Origin: Planctomycetota bacterium | GTDB lineage: Bacteria; Planctomycetota; Planctomycetia; Gemmatales; Gemmataceae | Length of the DNA: 64,000 nt | Assembly: GCA_029777335.1 (NCBI GenBank) | Contig: JAKOSN010000172.1 | Span: forward strand, 1 to 64,000 | Direction of reading: 5' to 3' | In this document: piece after piece, positions 1-10,400 of the stretch | Position numbering within the stretch: position 1 is the stretch's first letter | Layout of the letters: every line of letters starts with the position of its first letter | Notes under the pieces: model-generated | Database searches by the model: none | What the model saw: only the letters and a program-made list of their open reading frames with translations | Told to the model about the DNA's origin: nothing | Position numbers and translations under genes: made by a program

Positions 1-3000
1 GCCAGTGAACTCCCAACTCGACGAAGCGCAGAGTCCACCGGGCGAATCTGAAAGGGTTCTTCCGAATCCAGATACCACCAGGTGCCTGGTCGTGGCACCA
101 GATCACTTTCACTCCAGCTGTCTTGATGACGAAGACGTCCCTGCAAGCTCGCTTTTGCCTCCTGTTCCGCTTGTCGACGAAGTTCGTTCATCCCATACTG
201 GCTTGCCCGTTTTTCATTTTCCTGCCGTAACGTGCTCAAGCGCGCCTGGCACTCCTCGACCTCGTCCTCCTGACTGGCATCGCGGCGAGCATTTCGCACT
301 CCAAGCAAAAGCACCTCGACAGCCTGACACGCCCGAGCGAAACGCCGCTGACAGCGAAGCCAATCCTCACGTTGGTCCTTGCTCATCGCGGAGGTGAGTG
401 TCCGCCCCCCTACCTGGTCTTCTACCGCTGCTCGGGTCAATTCCTGTCGAATCAGCGCGAGGGAACCCGAGCGCGAAGCGACCAAATCCGCGGTATACCC
501 AGGGGGAACAAGCACGCGCGTGTTGCCGTTTGGAAATTCCCCTGATTCGGGCGAACGGTCGATCCAGCAGAGGTGTACCAGCTTGGTCCGCGAGTGTCCT
601 TCCAGGGGAATGCCCAGATCCCACGGTTTCTCGTCGCTGGCTCGTTTTTCCAGGACAACTCGCTCCGCACGAACCGATTGCGATTCAATCTCCACACTTC
701 GTACCACAGCTTCTGGAGACATCTTGAGGAACCAGACAGCCGGTTCGGAATGATGAATCCACCAGGTGCCCACATGCAACCATTGACCATCTCGTGTGGG
801 ATAAACAACCACCTCCCGATGGAGCACCTCAATCTCGGTGCTGCCACGTCCCTCGCGTTCCAGATCCAGATGATGTCCAGCCAGCGAACCGTCCACTTGA
901 TAGACCGTTGCTCCGGTTCGGCGAGCGCGCTCCAACTCCGCGGTCCACCCATGCAGACTACCCTGGATACGTGTTCCAGGAAAACCTGGGGGGATCGCCA
1001 GAGTCGGTCCAACTGCGAGCCATCCCGGAACGGGCAACCTCGCTCCCCGGACCTGAACGAGAGGAAAAGGGATTCCGTGCGTGAGGCGCTCCAGCGGAAA
1101 CTGACCGGTCAGAGTTGCCCTTGTCCCCGAGGCGATGCGTGTGGGGAGTTCCAGAGTAAGTAACCGTCCCCCACCTGCCATGGCCAGATCGCGTCGCTTG
1201 ATCGCGCCACTCACCTCCCACGTGACCTCGGTGCTATCCACTCCCTGAATTTCCACCTCGAGTGTGGTTCCCGCGGATGGACCCATCAGGTGCACCTGAT
1301 ACTGAATCTGGCGATCCAGACGTGAAATGGTCGTGAACGTTTCCACAGGAATGGCAGGTGGAGCGATTAGCTGAACGACCAGCGGTGAGAGCCGTGTCGC
1401 CCCGGTTGTTTGAAACGCAAGGGAGCCAACAGGCGCTCCTGGACTCCGTTGCCAGTTGTTTTGGAGGATACAGCCAATCAACGCTGGCGGGCCTTCCACT
1501 ACCGGTGCCGGGTTGACCATCAGCTGAGTGTTACAGGTCCGCACACCAACCAGCGAAAAGCCGGGGAGAACAACCGCTTTCGCCGGCGCGATCACTGTTG
1601 CCACAAGCGCGGGAAGCATGGGAAATGTACCGGGACAACGCAAACATCCAGCATTCAGCAGAATCCGCCCCAAGTCATGGTGGACCTGTCCAATCTGATC
1701 ATGCAGAACACGATGCGGGCCTTCCGGATGAAGATATCCGTGGAATCGAATCTCCGTTCGCTCCACCGAGCGCCGTAACCACACCTGGAGACGTGTTCCG
1801 CTCTGGCTCCACTGGCTGACGAGGGAACCCTGCACTTGGGAGACCACCATCGACGGATGTAAATCCCACTCCACCAACGAAAGATCCTTCCGTGAGGATG
1901 TCACCTCGATACCAAGTTGGAAAGTAACTCCCTGTTGAGGTCCAACACGCCAGATGAGTTGCTGCTGAGCAGACCGATCTGAAAGGAACGGTTCGACGCG
2001 CAACCTGAGCAGGGGGGTACGTCCGGGTTCACGTCGGATCTTGTAGGCCGAGCTTCCAGAGGCAGAATCGCCAAGTGCCTTCCCGAACCAGTTGGGGAAC
2101 TCCTTCGCCTCGATCGCAGTTACCCGCAGCACCGTCTCTGGTCGAGCCTGGAGGTCAACCGTTCGAAACGCCAGGTAGCTATGATCGGGGAGGGGAATCC
2201 CTCGCGGTTCTGGCAAGGGTAGATGGATACGTGCGACGGCACCAGTCCGATTCCTCTCTTCGAGAGAATCCAGGGGAACCAGGGAAAGGAGCACTTCGAC
2301 CGTACCCGTGACTGGCCCCTGAAAATCAAGGTGCGCCAGACTTGGTTTCCCTGGTCCCGCGGGCACAACGTACCAGTTTCGGAGTCGCACCGGGGCCAGG
2401 GTCTGCTTTTCCGCTGATACGGGTCGCTGTACCTGGATCGTGGTCACACGCAAGGAGGATGGAATCTCGATCAGCAGATTGGTCGTGGAGCCATTCTTGA
2501 TTTCGTACTGAATAACCCCTCGAAGACGCTGATTTTCGCTGGAAAGATCCCAGAGATACGCTTCCTGAAAGTGAATCTGCGGAGGACGAGACTCGGTCGC
2601 GTCCTTCTCCAACCAGCGAAATTCGACCGGCATGGAACCGCCAGTTTGCTCATTGGGGGATGCTCCCTCGTCCTGCGAGCGCACCGGACCAAGATCGACT
2701 TCGAGATAGGTTTTTTGGTTCTCCACAATCGATCGTTGCGCACCAGTTTTCACTACCGCCTGAAAAGCAGACGCATTCCCGGGTACTTCAAACCTCCAGT
2801 GATTCTGAGCCAGGCGCGGGAGGGTGCAGACCATTTCCCGAAATCCGCTCGCCTGTTTTTTCACAACCACGGCAAATGTGAGTTGTAGCTTGTGCAACCC
2901 CTGCCCAGTCAACTTTATCTGGTATCCCTTGGTGGGGAGTGGCTGCGCCACAGGAAAGGCGCGCGCGCCGTCCACCAGCACATCTCCAACAAGCGCCACT

Positions 3001-6000
3001 CGGTCGAGAGGCACATCCAGGAGAGAGGCTCCGACAGATCGACAGTAAACCTGGTATTCGGCGTTCACCTGTGCTGATCCATTGATTACCTCGGCCCGAT
3101 AACGTGCCTGGAGAAGAACCGCCCGTGTCGTTGGAATACTGGCAGGGCGTTGGGCGAGATGGTCCAGTTTCTCCTTGAGGGCTTGGGGGAGTAGGACCGT
3201 CGGTTGATCGGGAGTCTTGCTCGTCCCAGGGAGGAGGTAAACGGTGGTGGAATCATCGGGAGTGATTGGAGGAGGCTCTGCCCCTACCAGGAGCGTTCCG
3301 CCAAGGACCAGGCAGATCACTGCAGAAGTTGGCCACGCGGCCAGATTTCGTCCTGGTGAAGAGCGTTTGCCGCTTCCGGAATGAGATGAACTGAGGGGCG
3401 CCTTGTGGCGCGGAGGAAGAATCAACCGGAGACTCCACAGGATGGCAGCAGCACAGCCAGCCGCGAGAGGCCAGTAGGCCAGGGGACGCAATGCCACGGG
3501 CAACCAGATCGCCATCAATCCGGTGATCCCCAACCAGAGCAGAAATACCAATGGCTGGACACGCGATGGGTGGTTCGTCTCAACCACAGATGAAGGCGTG
3601 GTCGATTCCGTCGCCTTCTCAGAGCGCGCACGCCGGTAGCTCAACCACCACCACACCAGGAACCCCAGAACGCCCAGTCCAAATCCCAAGGCATGGGGGA
3701 CAGAATCCTCCACCACGTAGAGCGGTGATTCGCTCCCTCCCTCGATCGCTTCCCATTCGGAGTACTGATCCAGGACGTCGAGCGAAAGCAACCCGGAAGG
3801 ATTGGGTGTTGGGAGTGACGCCAGACCCGAGGTTTGCCAACGAAGCCATTCGAGTAATCGAAGATAGCGCCCTGAGAGATCCTGTCCTTTTTCAGCGGCA
3901 GTGGCGACTGCGTCGGTGAGTCCCGATAGCCCTCCCACGGGACGATTCGCCACTCCATCCCAACCTTCCGCCTGACGAGCCGTGGTGAGCAACAACCCCG
4001 CGTTCGTTGGAATCAAGGTCAACCCAAGATTCTCCAAAGGAGTGGTGACCGTGGCCGTATCAGAGCCCGGCACGGGAGCCGGCGTGTGTGCCAGGAGTCT
4101 ACTCGCTGTGAGCGCTTCGCGATCCACTACCAGAGGCCAATCGGCACGAACTTCGTAGGCCAGTGTCCACAGGACCTCGCCAAGTGAGGGTGTCGTCTTT
4201 TTCCGTATGAGCAAATCGTTCAGTCGCCGACGAGCATCCTGTAATCCTTCCTGCTCGGGGGAGACTGGGGGAGTCTGCGACCACAAAGGTGCAAAGGCTC
4301 GTTCAAGGAGTGGGATTTCTCGCACCGTCGCGGACCCAGCACGCCATATCAACCGACCATCGCCCACTGGCACCACGCCCGCAGGGAAACGCCAGCGGTG
4401 GTGCCTTTGGAGCGGGGTCATGGGCAGGATCGGATACGCTACGGGGATGGTGGTGAGATAACGCCACGAGGAGGCTGGTTCCCGATAAACGATCTCAAAC
4501 CGAAGTGCTCGCTGTCTGGGCGATCCGGGTGGGACGGGTAATTCAAGTAGCAGGGGATCGACCACCGGGATGGAGAGGGTTATCGCGCGATTCTCCACAC
4601 GGGCAAAGAGAGGAATGGCCCCAGAGGGTAACTGAATCGGCAAGGTCGGTTGATCCCAATCCCGCACCTCGAAACAAAATTGGTGGAGCCTTGTCCCCTC
4701 CCGATCCAGCACGGTGAGCAAGGAGGCTTGTTCAATCACCGGAGGAAGGGTGTGGGGGAGGGCCGCTCCGGAGGTGGCAACGTGCCCCTGGAGAACAAGC
4801 CGTGTTGGTCCACTTACTTCCCGATAGGTACGCCAGGGAGCGTTCATCGTTCCCCGTGGGCTGGAGACTGTCACCGCGGTCAAACCCATCGTTTGAATCG
4901 AGGCCGGTTCAGCTGAGGCCAGGTAGAGTCGTGCCTCGTTCTCGGCAGGGACCGCTTCTGGCACTCGCGGGAGCGGAATTGCCTGTACAGGCTCACCGCC
5001 CCCGGGCACGGGCCTCGCCGTGACCACTTGCAAGCTGGATAAGCGCATCCGTACTCCGGGTGTGAGCGGAGGATGGATCCGGAGACGCCACCGTTCTCCT
5101 TCTGGCAATTGAGTGATGCGGAGCGCTGCCTCCAAACTTGTTTGGACACCAAGAAGACTCACGATCCGTGCATATTCTGGAAGGCCAATTCGCGTCGTTT
5201 TGGTGATGCTCGCTCCGGTTGGTTCCAGCACCGACCATTTCCACTCACCCCTGGTTCGGGCAGAGATGTCCACATCAATTTCATCGACAACCCCGCTTAC
5301 TGCCTCCAACTCCAGGGTAGTGGCCACCGTGCTCCGATCGGAGCCAAAACGTACCTCGCTGATCGTTCGAGATCGGACTCTTCCAGGTAAGGTCGTCAGT
5401 CGAATGAGTCCCTGGACAGGTTCTCCCTTGGAGGTGAAATAGTGTACAGGAGGGTGATTGCCCCAGGGCCCAGTTTCCGGGATCACCGCCTCACCCGCCA
5501 TGGATCGCTCTGGGATTCGCTCCCTGGTGGGAGGGGCAAGAAAGGATGCGCGGTAGAGCAGATCCTCGAACTCAACTCCCACGCCACATTCCTGGCTATG
5601 GCACCCCAGGGGATAAACAACGGGGAACGCCTGACTCCAGGTGCCCTGGCGCGAAGGCCCGCCGCCGGAACGAGCACGCAAGCGTACCGTCAAGGTGAGT
5701 GCGCTCCCGCGTGCCGGACTCGTTCCCTCCTTGGAGATGGGATCGCCATCTGGGGTGGTGTTGCGCTGCAACGGGCGCGCTAACTCGATGAGCAGTAATG
5801 AGCGCCCCTGGGAGGAGAGAATTCCCGGAGTGAGTCCTGCAGGCGCCGCTCCAACTGTCCAGGTTCGTATCGCATCTCTGGGCAATGATTCCACCTGCTC
5901 CACCTCCCACGTGGACGGTAGAAGCATCGGGATTTCAAAGAAGCGCCCTTGTTGTACCTCGTAATCCAGTTGGAGTGTGTATAAACTCTTCCGCGCTTGA

Positions 6001-7427
6001 ATTTGCCACCATCCAATCTGGCGGACATGGCACAATCCTCCACGGGTCAAGCACGTTCCCGAAGGACGAATCTGCTGGGCACCAGAAGCCGGAAGTCCCG
6101 GTTGCGTCAGTGACAACCGCATCCCGCGACCAGGATCCAGATCTGTCTCCTGCACACGGAAGGACCCGGGGGACCAATCGGTCACCTGAACATCGGGATG
6201 AAATTGTAGCTCCAGCGCCTCACCCCCTGGTGTTGCACCAAGAAGCCGGACCGAGGGACAGGTCCAACTTCGAATTTGCAGACCGCCAGCCAGATCAGGG
6301 TGAATATGACGCTCTGTTGACTTGGGCACCAACCGTCCTGCAGGCGCCAGACATCGAATACGAACGGTGACCGGTCCAAGCAACGGTTCCTGCCAGAAAA
6401 GAACGAACTGGGCAGGGCTGGAGGGAGTGGCAGGTCGCCGTTCCCATCGTTCCAGTTGGCGTGCCTGGATGTTGTAGGGAACCAGTTCGGAATCACAGGG
6501 GAAAACCAGTTGTTTCACGGGGTGGTGGAACACTTCCAGTTCGAAGGTGTAGTCTGCATGGAGCCCCTCGGGGCGAAAGGTGTGGCGCTCCTGTTGCCCT
6601 CGCACTAACACAAGGGGGGACTTTTCGCGGGACTCTGCCTCTTCCCCGCGCCGAACCAGGATGTGCAGCTGACTTCGGCCCGAGCAGCGAATCTTCCAGA
6701 TTCGCGAAGTCTCGTTCTCCGCAGGAAGGTCTCCAGTCACCAGACATCCTTCCGGGGCAACCTCCACCTTGCGTCCTGCAGGCACTTCCAACTCCAGGGT
6801 CGCAAGAGGGCTGGCGGGCACTTGCCAGTCGAAGTGATAGCCATCTGGAGCTTCATCGCCCCGCGTGCTCCAATCGAATAAAACCGTCTCCTCTCCCTGC
6901 TTTTCCAGTAACAGACCAAGCTCACGGTTTTCAAATGCTCCCAGGAGCGCCTCGCGATTGCCAACGCGCACTTGCCCAAGCGCAAGCGAAAGAGGGGTCA
7001 ACGGGAGAGTGCTACTCGCTCTCCCTGGCCGATGCACCTTCCACTGTCCGGTCCCCGTCAGGTAAGGTTCGGTGAGGACCCCGTTGGGAGGAGGAAACTC
7101 TGGTTCATGGAGACTCCCGCGGTAGACTGCTTCGATGAGTCGCGAAGAGGGGGACCAGGACTTGCGCATCTCCTCGGCACGGCGTAGGAGATCATCGAAC
7201 TCTTTCCGTGGCATCTGCACCAGCGTTCCCTGCCGAGCACGCCAGCTTTCAAAATCTGGACTTTGGGGATCCAGGAGAATCCGTCTGCCTACGAGCGGAG
7301 GGAGTGCTGTTTCTTCGGCTTCCGCACTTACCGATGAAACCTGGAGGGCGAGCAAACCCATTCCAAGCACCAGGGCAGCGAGGCAGGAGAGCCCAAACTG
7401 CTTCCGTCGATGGGAGCCCTGTTTCAT
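1..7427 (-). CDS. Giant modular membrane-anchored protein, C-terminus beyond window
   Basis: The frame opens at ATG 7427 and has no stop for 2475 codons, leaving the window at base 1; I checked the in-frame triplets along the whole length. The N-terminus (residues about 8-36) is a signal peptide or anchor. A beta-rich extracytoplasmic module A follows, to about residue 1240. Next come hydrophobic helices near 1246-1264 and 1290-1330, a basic linker, then a second signal-peptide-like segment at about 1367-1383 ending VGAEPPP. A second large module B follows, then a charged coiled coil near 2340-2420. Each module starts with a similar short motif (VQMPRKEFDDLL in A, VLLPQALKEKLD in B) that also occurs in the upstream neighbour. 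I know no named family for it. The arrangement suggests an in-frame fusion of two paralogous genes. It lies 47 bp downstream of the 7475-11065 gene, so probably in the same operon. The function is unknown; a cell-surface or periplasmic structural role is inference. Confidence 0.85.
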   Translation of the reverse strand, partial: MKQGSHRRKQFGLSCLAALVLGMGLLALQVSSVSAEAEETALPPLVGRRILLDPQSPDFESWRARQGTLVQMPRKEFDDLLRRAEEMRKSWSPSSRLIEAVYRGSLHEPEFPPPNGVLTEPYLTGTGQWKVHRPGRASSTLPLTPLSLALGQVRVGNREALLGAFENRELGLLLEKQGEETVLFDWSTRGDEAPDGYHFDWQVPASPLATLELEVPAGRKVEVAPEGCLVTGDLPAENETSRIWKIRCSGRSQLHILVRRGEEAESREKSPLVLVRGQQERHTFRPEGLHADYTFELEVFHHPVKQLVFPCDSELVPYNIQARQLERWERRPATPSSPAQFVLFWQEPLLGPVTVRIRCLAPAGRLVPKSTERHIHPDLAGGLQIRSWTCPSVRLLGATPGGEALELQFHPDVQVTDWSPGSFRVQETDLDPGRGMRLSLTQPGLPASGAQQIRPSGTCLTRGGLCHVRQIGWWQIQARKSLYTLQLDYEVQQGRFFEIPMLLPSTWEVEQVESLPRDAIRTWTVGAAPAGLTPGILSSQGRSLLLIELARPLQRNTTPDGDPISKEGTSPARGSALTLTVRLRARSGGGPSRQGTWSQAFPVVYPLGCHSQECGVGVEFEDLLYRASFLAPPTRERIPERSMAGEAVIPETGPWGNHPPVHYFTSKGEPVQGLIRLTTLPGRVRSRTISEVRFGSDRSTVATTLELEAVSGVVDEIDVDISARTRGEWKWSVLEPTGASITKTTRIGLPEYARIVSLLGVQTSLEAALRITQLPEGERWRLRIHPPLTPGVRMRLSSLQVVTARPVPGGGEPVQAIPLPRVPEAVPAENEARLYLASAEPASIQTMGLTAVTVSSPRGTMNAPWRTYREVSGPTRLVLQGHVATSGAALPHTLPPVIEQASLLTVLDREGTRLHQFCFEVRDWDQPTLPIQLPSGAIPLFARVENRAITLSIPVVDPLLLELPVPPGSPRQRALRFEIVYREPASSWRYLTTIPVAYPILPMTPLQRHHRWRFPAGVVPVGDGRLIWRAGSATVREIPLLERAFAPLWSQTPPVSPEQEGLQDARRRLNDLLIRKKTTPSLGEVLWTLAYEVRADWPLVVDREALTASRLLAHTPAPVPGSDTATVTTPLENLGLTLIPTNAGLLLTTARQAEGWDGVANRPVGGLSGLTDAVATAAEKGQDLSGRYLRLLEWLRWQTSGLASLPTPNPSGLLSLDVLDQYSEWEAIEGGSESPLYVVEDSVPHALGFGLGVLGFLVWWWLSYRRARSEKATESTTPSSVVETNHPSRVQPLVFLLWLGITGLMAIWLPVALRPLAYWPLAAGCAAAILWSLRLILPPRHKAPLSSSHSGSGKRSSPGRNLAAWPTSAVICLVLGGTLLVGAEPPPITPDDSTTVYLLPGTSKTPDQPTVLLPQALKEKLDHLAQRPASIPTTRAVLLQARYRAEVINGSAQVNAEYQVYCRSVGASLLDVPLDRVALVGDVLVDGARAFPVAQPLPTKGYQIKLTGQGLHKLQLTFAVVVKKQASGFREMVCTLPRLAQNHWRFEVPGNASAFQAVVKTGAQRSIVENQKTYLEVDLGPVRSQDEGASPNEQTGGSMPVEFRWLEKDATESRPPQIHFQEAYLWDLSSENQRLRGVIQYEIKNGSTTNLLIEIPSSLRVTTIQVQRPVSAEKQTLAPVRLRNWYVVPAGPGKPSLAHLDFQGPVTGTVEVLLSLVPLDSLEERNRTGAVARIHLPLPEPRGIPLPDHSYLAFRTVDLQARPETVLRVTAIEAKEFPNWFGKALGDSASGSSAYKIRREPGRTPLLRLRVEPFLSDRSAQQQLIWRVGPQQGVTFQLGIEVTSSRKDLSLVEWDLHPSMVVSQVQGSLVSQWSQSGTRLQVWLRRSVERTEIRFHGYLHPEGPHRVLHDQIGQVHHDLGRILLNAGCLRCPGTFPMLPALVATVIAPAKAVVLPGFSLVGVRTCNTQLMVNPAPVVEGPPALIGCILQNNWQRSPGAPVGSLAFQTTGATRLSPLVVQLIAPPAIPVETFTTISRLDRQIQYQVHLMGPSAGTTLEVEIQGVDSTEVTWEVSGAIKRRDLAMAGGGRLLTLELPTRIASGTRATLTGQFPLERLTHGIPFPLVQVRGARLPVPGWLAVGPTLAIPPGFPGTRIQGSLHGWTAELERARRTGATVYQVDGSLAGHHLDLEREGRGSTEIEVLHREVVVYPTRDGQWLHVGTWWIHHSEPAVWFLKMSPEAVVRSVEIESQSVRAERVVLEKRASDEKPWDLGIPLEGHSRTKLVHLCWIDRSPESGEFPNGNTRVLVPPGYTADLVASRSGSLALIRQELTRAAVEDQVGGRTLTSAMSKDQREDWLRCQRRFARACQAVEVLLLGVRNARRDASQEDEVEECQARLSTLRQENEKRASQYGMNELRRQAEQEAKASLQGRLRHQDSWSESDLVPRPGTWWYLDSEEPFQIRPVDSALRRVGSSL

Positions 7428-7474
7428 GGTTTTTCTCGACCGAAGTAGTGATCCGTAGACAGGCTTTGTGCTGC

Positions 7475-10400
7475 TTACGCAGTGGGATAGGTTCCCGCGG
7501 GCGGCGGCGCGTCGACAGTGCTTGGTTCAGGCGGTCGTGCTTCGCCGTTGACGTTCTTACGAGTTTGCGACGAACGAGGTCCGTTTCTCCCCTCCTCTCG
7601 CGATCCCGTCCGGCTGCCTCGTGATTGGACCAGCGATGATCCACTCCCCATCCGGCTGAAGCCAGGCAGCAGCACGACCCGACGCCGGTAGCGCTCGTGC
7701 AGGAACCATTGCACTCCAAGAACCAGGAGTAATACGGCAAAGCCAGGCTCACACCCATAAGCGATCGTCGCCAGCAAGTTGGGAACCAGCAACGCGAGCA
7801 AGGCGAGCCCCACGCCTAGCAGCGCGAGCAGGATCTTCGGGAAGGGACGCCCACTATCGGGATTATCAGGGGAGCGTCCCGGCACGAGAGAAAGAGCTAG
7901 CCCCACAGCGAGAAGGACGACCGAACAGAGCAGCAACCACGCCTGCTGAGGCACATGAGTTAACTGCACAGTTGCCAACGAACTTCGCCAACTGACAAAA
8001 CTGGGGACCGCTTCTGCTACCTCCGGGTCGAGCCGAGCCGCTTCCTCTTCACCGAGGAACCAGTTTTCCACATCCCGTCCGGTGAGGGCAGGGCGGGGCG
8101 CCAGATAGATCCCGCGCCAACCCCAGCACCAGGGAGTGGAATCAGCCGATAATGGCATCCACTCGGGCGGCAGTTCGATCTGCCAGCAGGTCGGCACCCC
8201 TGTGGCCACTCCCGGCAACTGCACGGGTTGAAACAGCGTTTGCAAACTGCTGGAGCCACCCGTGCGACCAGGTAACAGTTGATAAACCATCTCCAGAATT
8301 CCGGTTTTGCGCGTGCCGAGATTGGGCAGACGAACCCGCGCAATTCGCCCTGAATCACCGGCGAGGCGACCTGACTCGTCGCGCCCTTCCCACCGCTCCA
8401 AACGTTTCCCTTCCATGAGGATTTGTAAATCGAGCGTACCCAGGGGAGCCGGGAAAGCCAGATCGACTGTTTGCGGACCGCCATTGCGCAACAGAAGCCG
8501 CACTCGATAACGTTGCACACCTCCCTCCTGAACACGCACCTGTACCAGTGCTCGTTCAGTCATGGGATTGCTGAAGAGTGTCGTTGCACGCTGGCGCCGC
8601 AAAATCAACGGCAAATCATAGCGCACTCCGTGCAGGACAAGCGCAGGGAGACGTTGTTCCTCGGCAACAATCTCAAGCGGAACCTCTTGCCAGGGACTCG
8701 CTCCTGGAAGAACGACCTGAAATTGCGGTTCACTCCAAATTCGTACCTGCGCTTTTCCCTGCGAGGCATGGTCGGGGATGACAAGGGGCACACTAAAATC
8801 GCTGGTTCCGGTGCCATTGTGTTCCCCAGCGGGGAGTGCAAAGGAATAGCCCAGCGTGAAGGCAAAAGCAGTCGCTTCCCCGTCCGTCCGTTCCACGGTC
8901 AACAAGCGATATCCGGTTTCGAGGAAACGCTGACCGCGCCCGAGTGTTCCTCCCTCCAGAATTTCCACTCGATCGGCCACCGCGTCAGGCACTCGAAGGG
9001 CGACCTGTTTCAGCGGAGATTCCGAGCGCGTTACCTGGAAACGCTGCCTCACCCGCGCCTGTGTTCCCTCCAGGTGGACGTCGACGGTACTCACCACTGT
9101 CTGCTCAGGCCGATAAGGGCGCCAGGCCACGGCGACCTGCGTCGGCATGCGCTCCGCTCGCCAGACCAGTCGATGTGGTTCCTGGCTGACCAGTTCAAGG
9201 GCAGGATTGGCCGGTTGCGGACCCGACAGGTCGATATCGTCAGGAACGACCACGGTGATCTGATGACTGCTTCGATCGCGCGTCCCCACGGGGCGGGGCA
9301 GGGGGAGTATCACAGACCCTGGTTCCGAGGCTGCCACTTCCGCCGGATTTGGTATGGCGGTCCCGGGGCGGCGCGCCTGGGCCTCGAGCGTTAACTGGAA
9401 AGGCTTGAGCGAATCACGGGGGAGATCAAACCGCGTTACCGTATCCTTCCCCTCCGCGACGGTTCGATAGGCCGAGGCCCATTCGACCGGGCGCGGGCCG
9501 CGCTGTTCGTCCATGATCCACGGCGAAGGCCAGAGGAGATTCAGTTCCTCAACACCGTTGCGAATCGGCACCGTATCGAGCGTGGTATTCACGCGCCAGG
9601 CCAGTCGTGCTTCGGAGGTGGTTGGGACCAGGCGCAGAGTGTGCAGCAAGCGCGTGGCCAGGACACCCTGGATTGGTTCGAGTTCCATCTCCAACCAGGG
9701 ATTTTTCTCCTCTGTTTTATCGCTCAGAGGAACCATCCAGTAGTTCAGCGCAAGAGCAAGGCCGGGATATTGGCGCCGTTCTTCCTCGGTGATTGGACGC
9801 AGGCTTGTTTCAATGGGGGGCAACGGATCCCCTTTGCGCACGGGCGGACGTGTGCGAATCCTCCCATCGGCAGGGGTCAAAAGATAGATTGTGCCTCGAT
9901 GCCGGTTGGCGCCCTCGATCGCAATTGGTCCCAGACTGGCCATCGTTCCGCGAAGCGGTTGACGCATCTGGAGCGTGATCGAGAGCGGGTCGTTTACCGG
10001 TTCCTTGAAACGAATAATGCGGGTTGTGCTTTTGCCATCGTTGCCTTGAATGGGCGAACTGAGGCGCGCCTCATCCGCAAGGGAAGTGCACCGGACCTGC
10101 GCGTGGGCAGGCACATAAAGACGCCACTCCTGTACGGGGCCGCCCAGCGCTTTGAGGGTGAACTCTCCTTCGACGGTCAAATGACCAGGGTGGAGACGGG
10201 CCACCACGCGTCCCTCGACGGTCCGGACCGGAGACTGCCCCTGGAGCGACTGCGGGCGTTTCCATGTCACCTTGAAACGAGTGAGTCTGCCGAGCGGACC
10301 AGACAATTCGCCTTCCTTGAACTGCAAGGGCTGCTGATAGGGTTGATCATTCAGACGCAGATCCTTGATGCCAGGAGGAAGTCGCAGGGCAATGGTGGTA

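Noticed and set aside
5-7758. Many short and medium frames on the plus strand across the first 7.4 kb
   Set aside because: They are shadows of the single long minus-strand frame; they have poor composition, no ribosome sites and no family resemblance.
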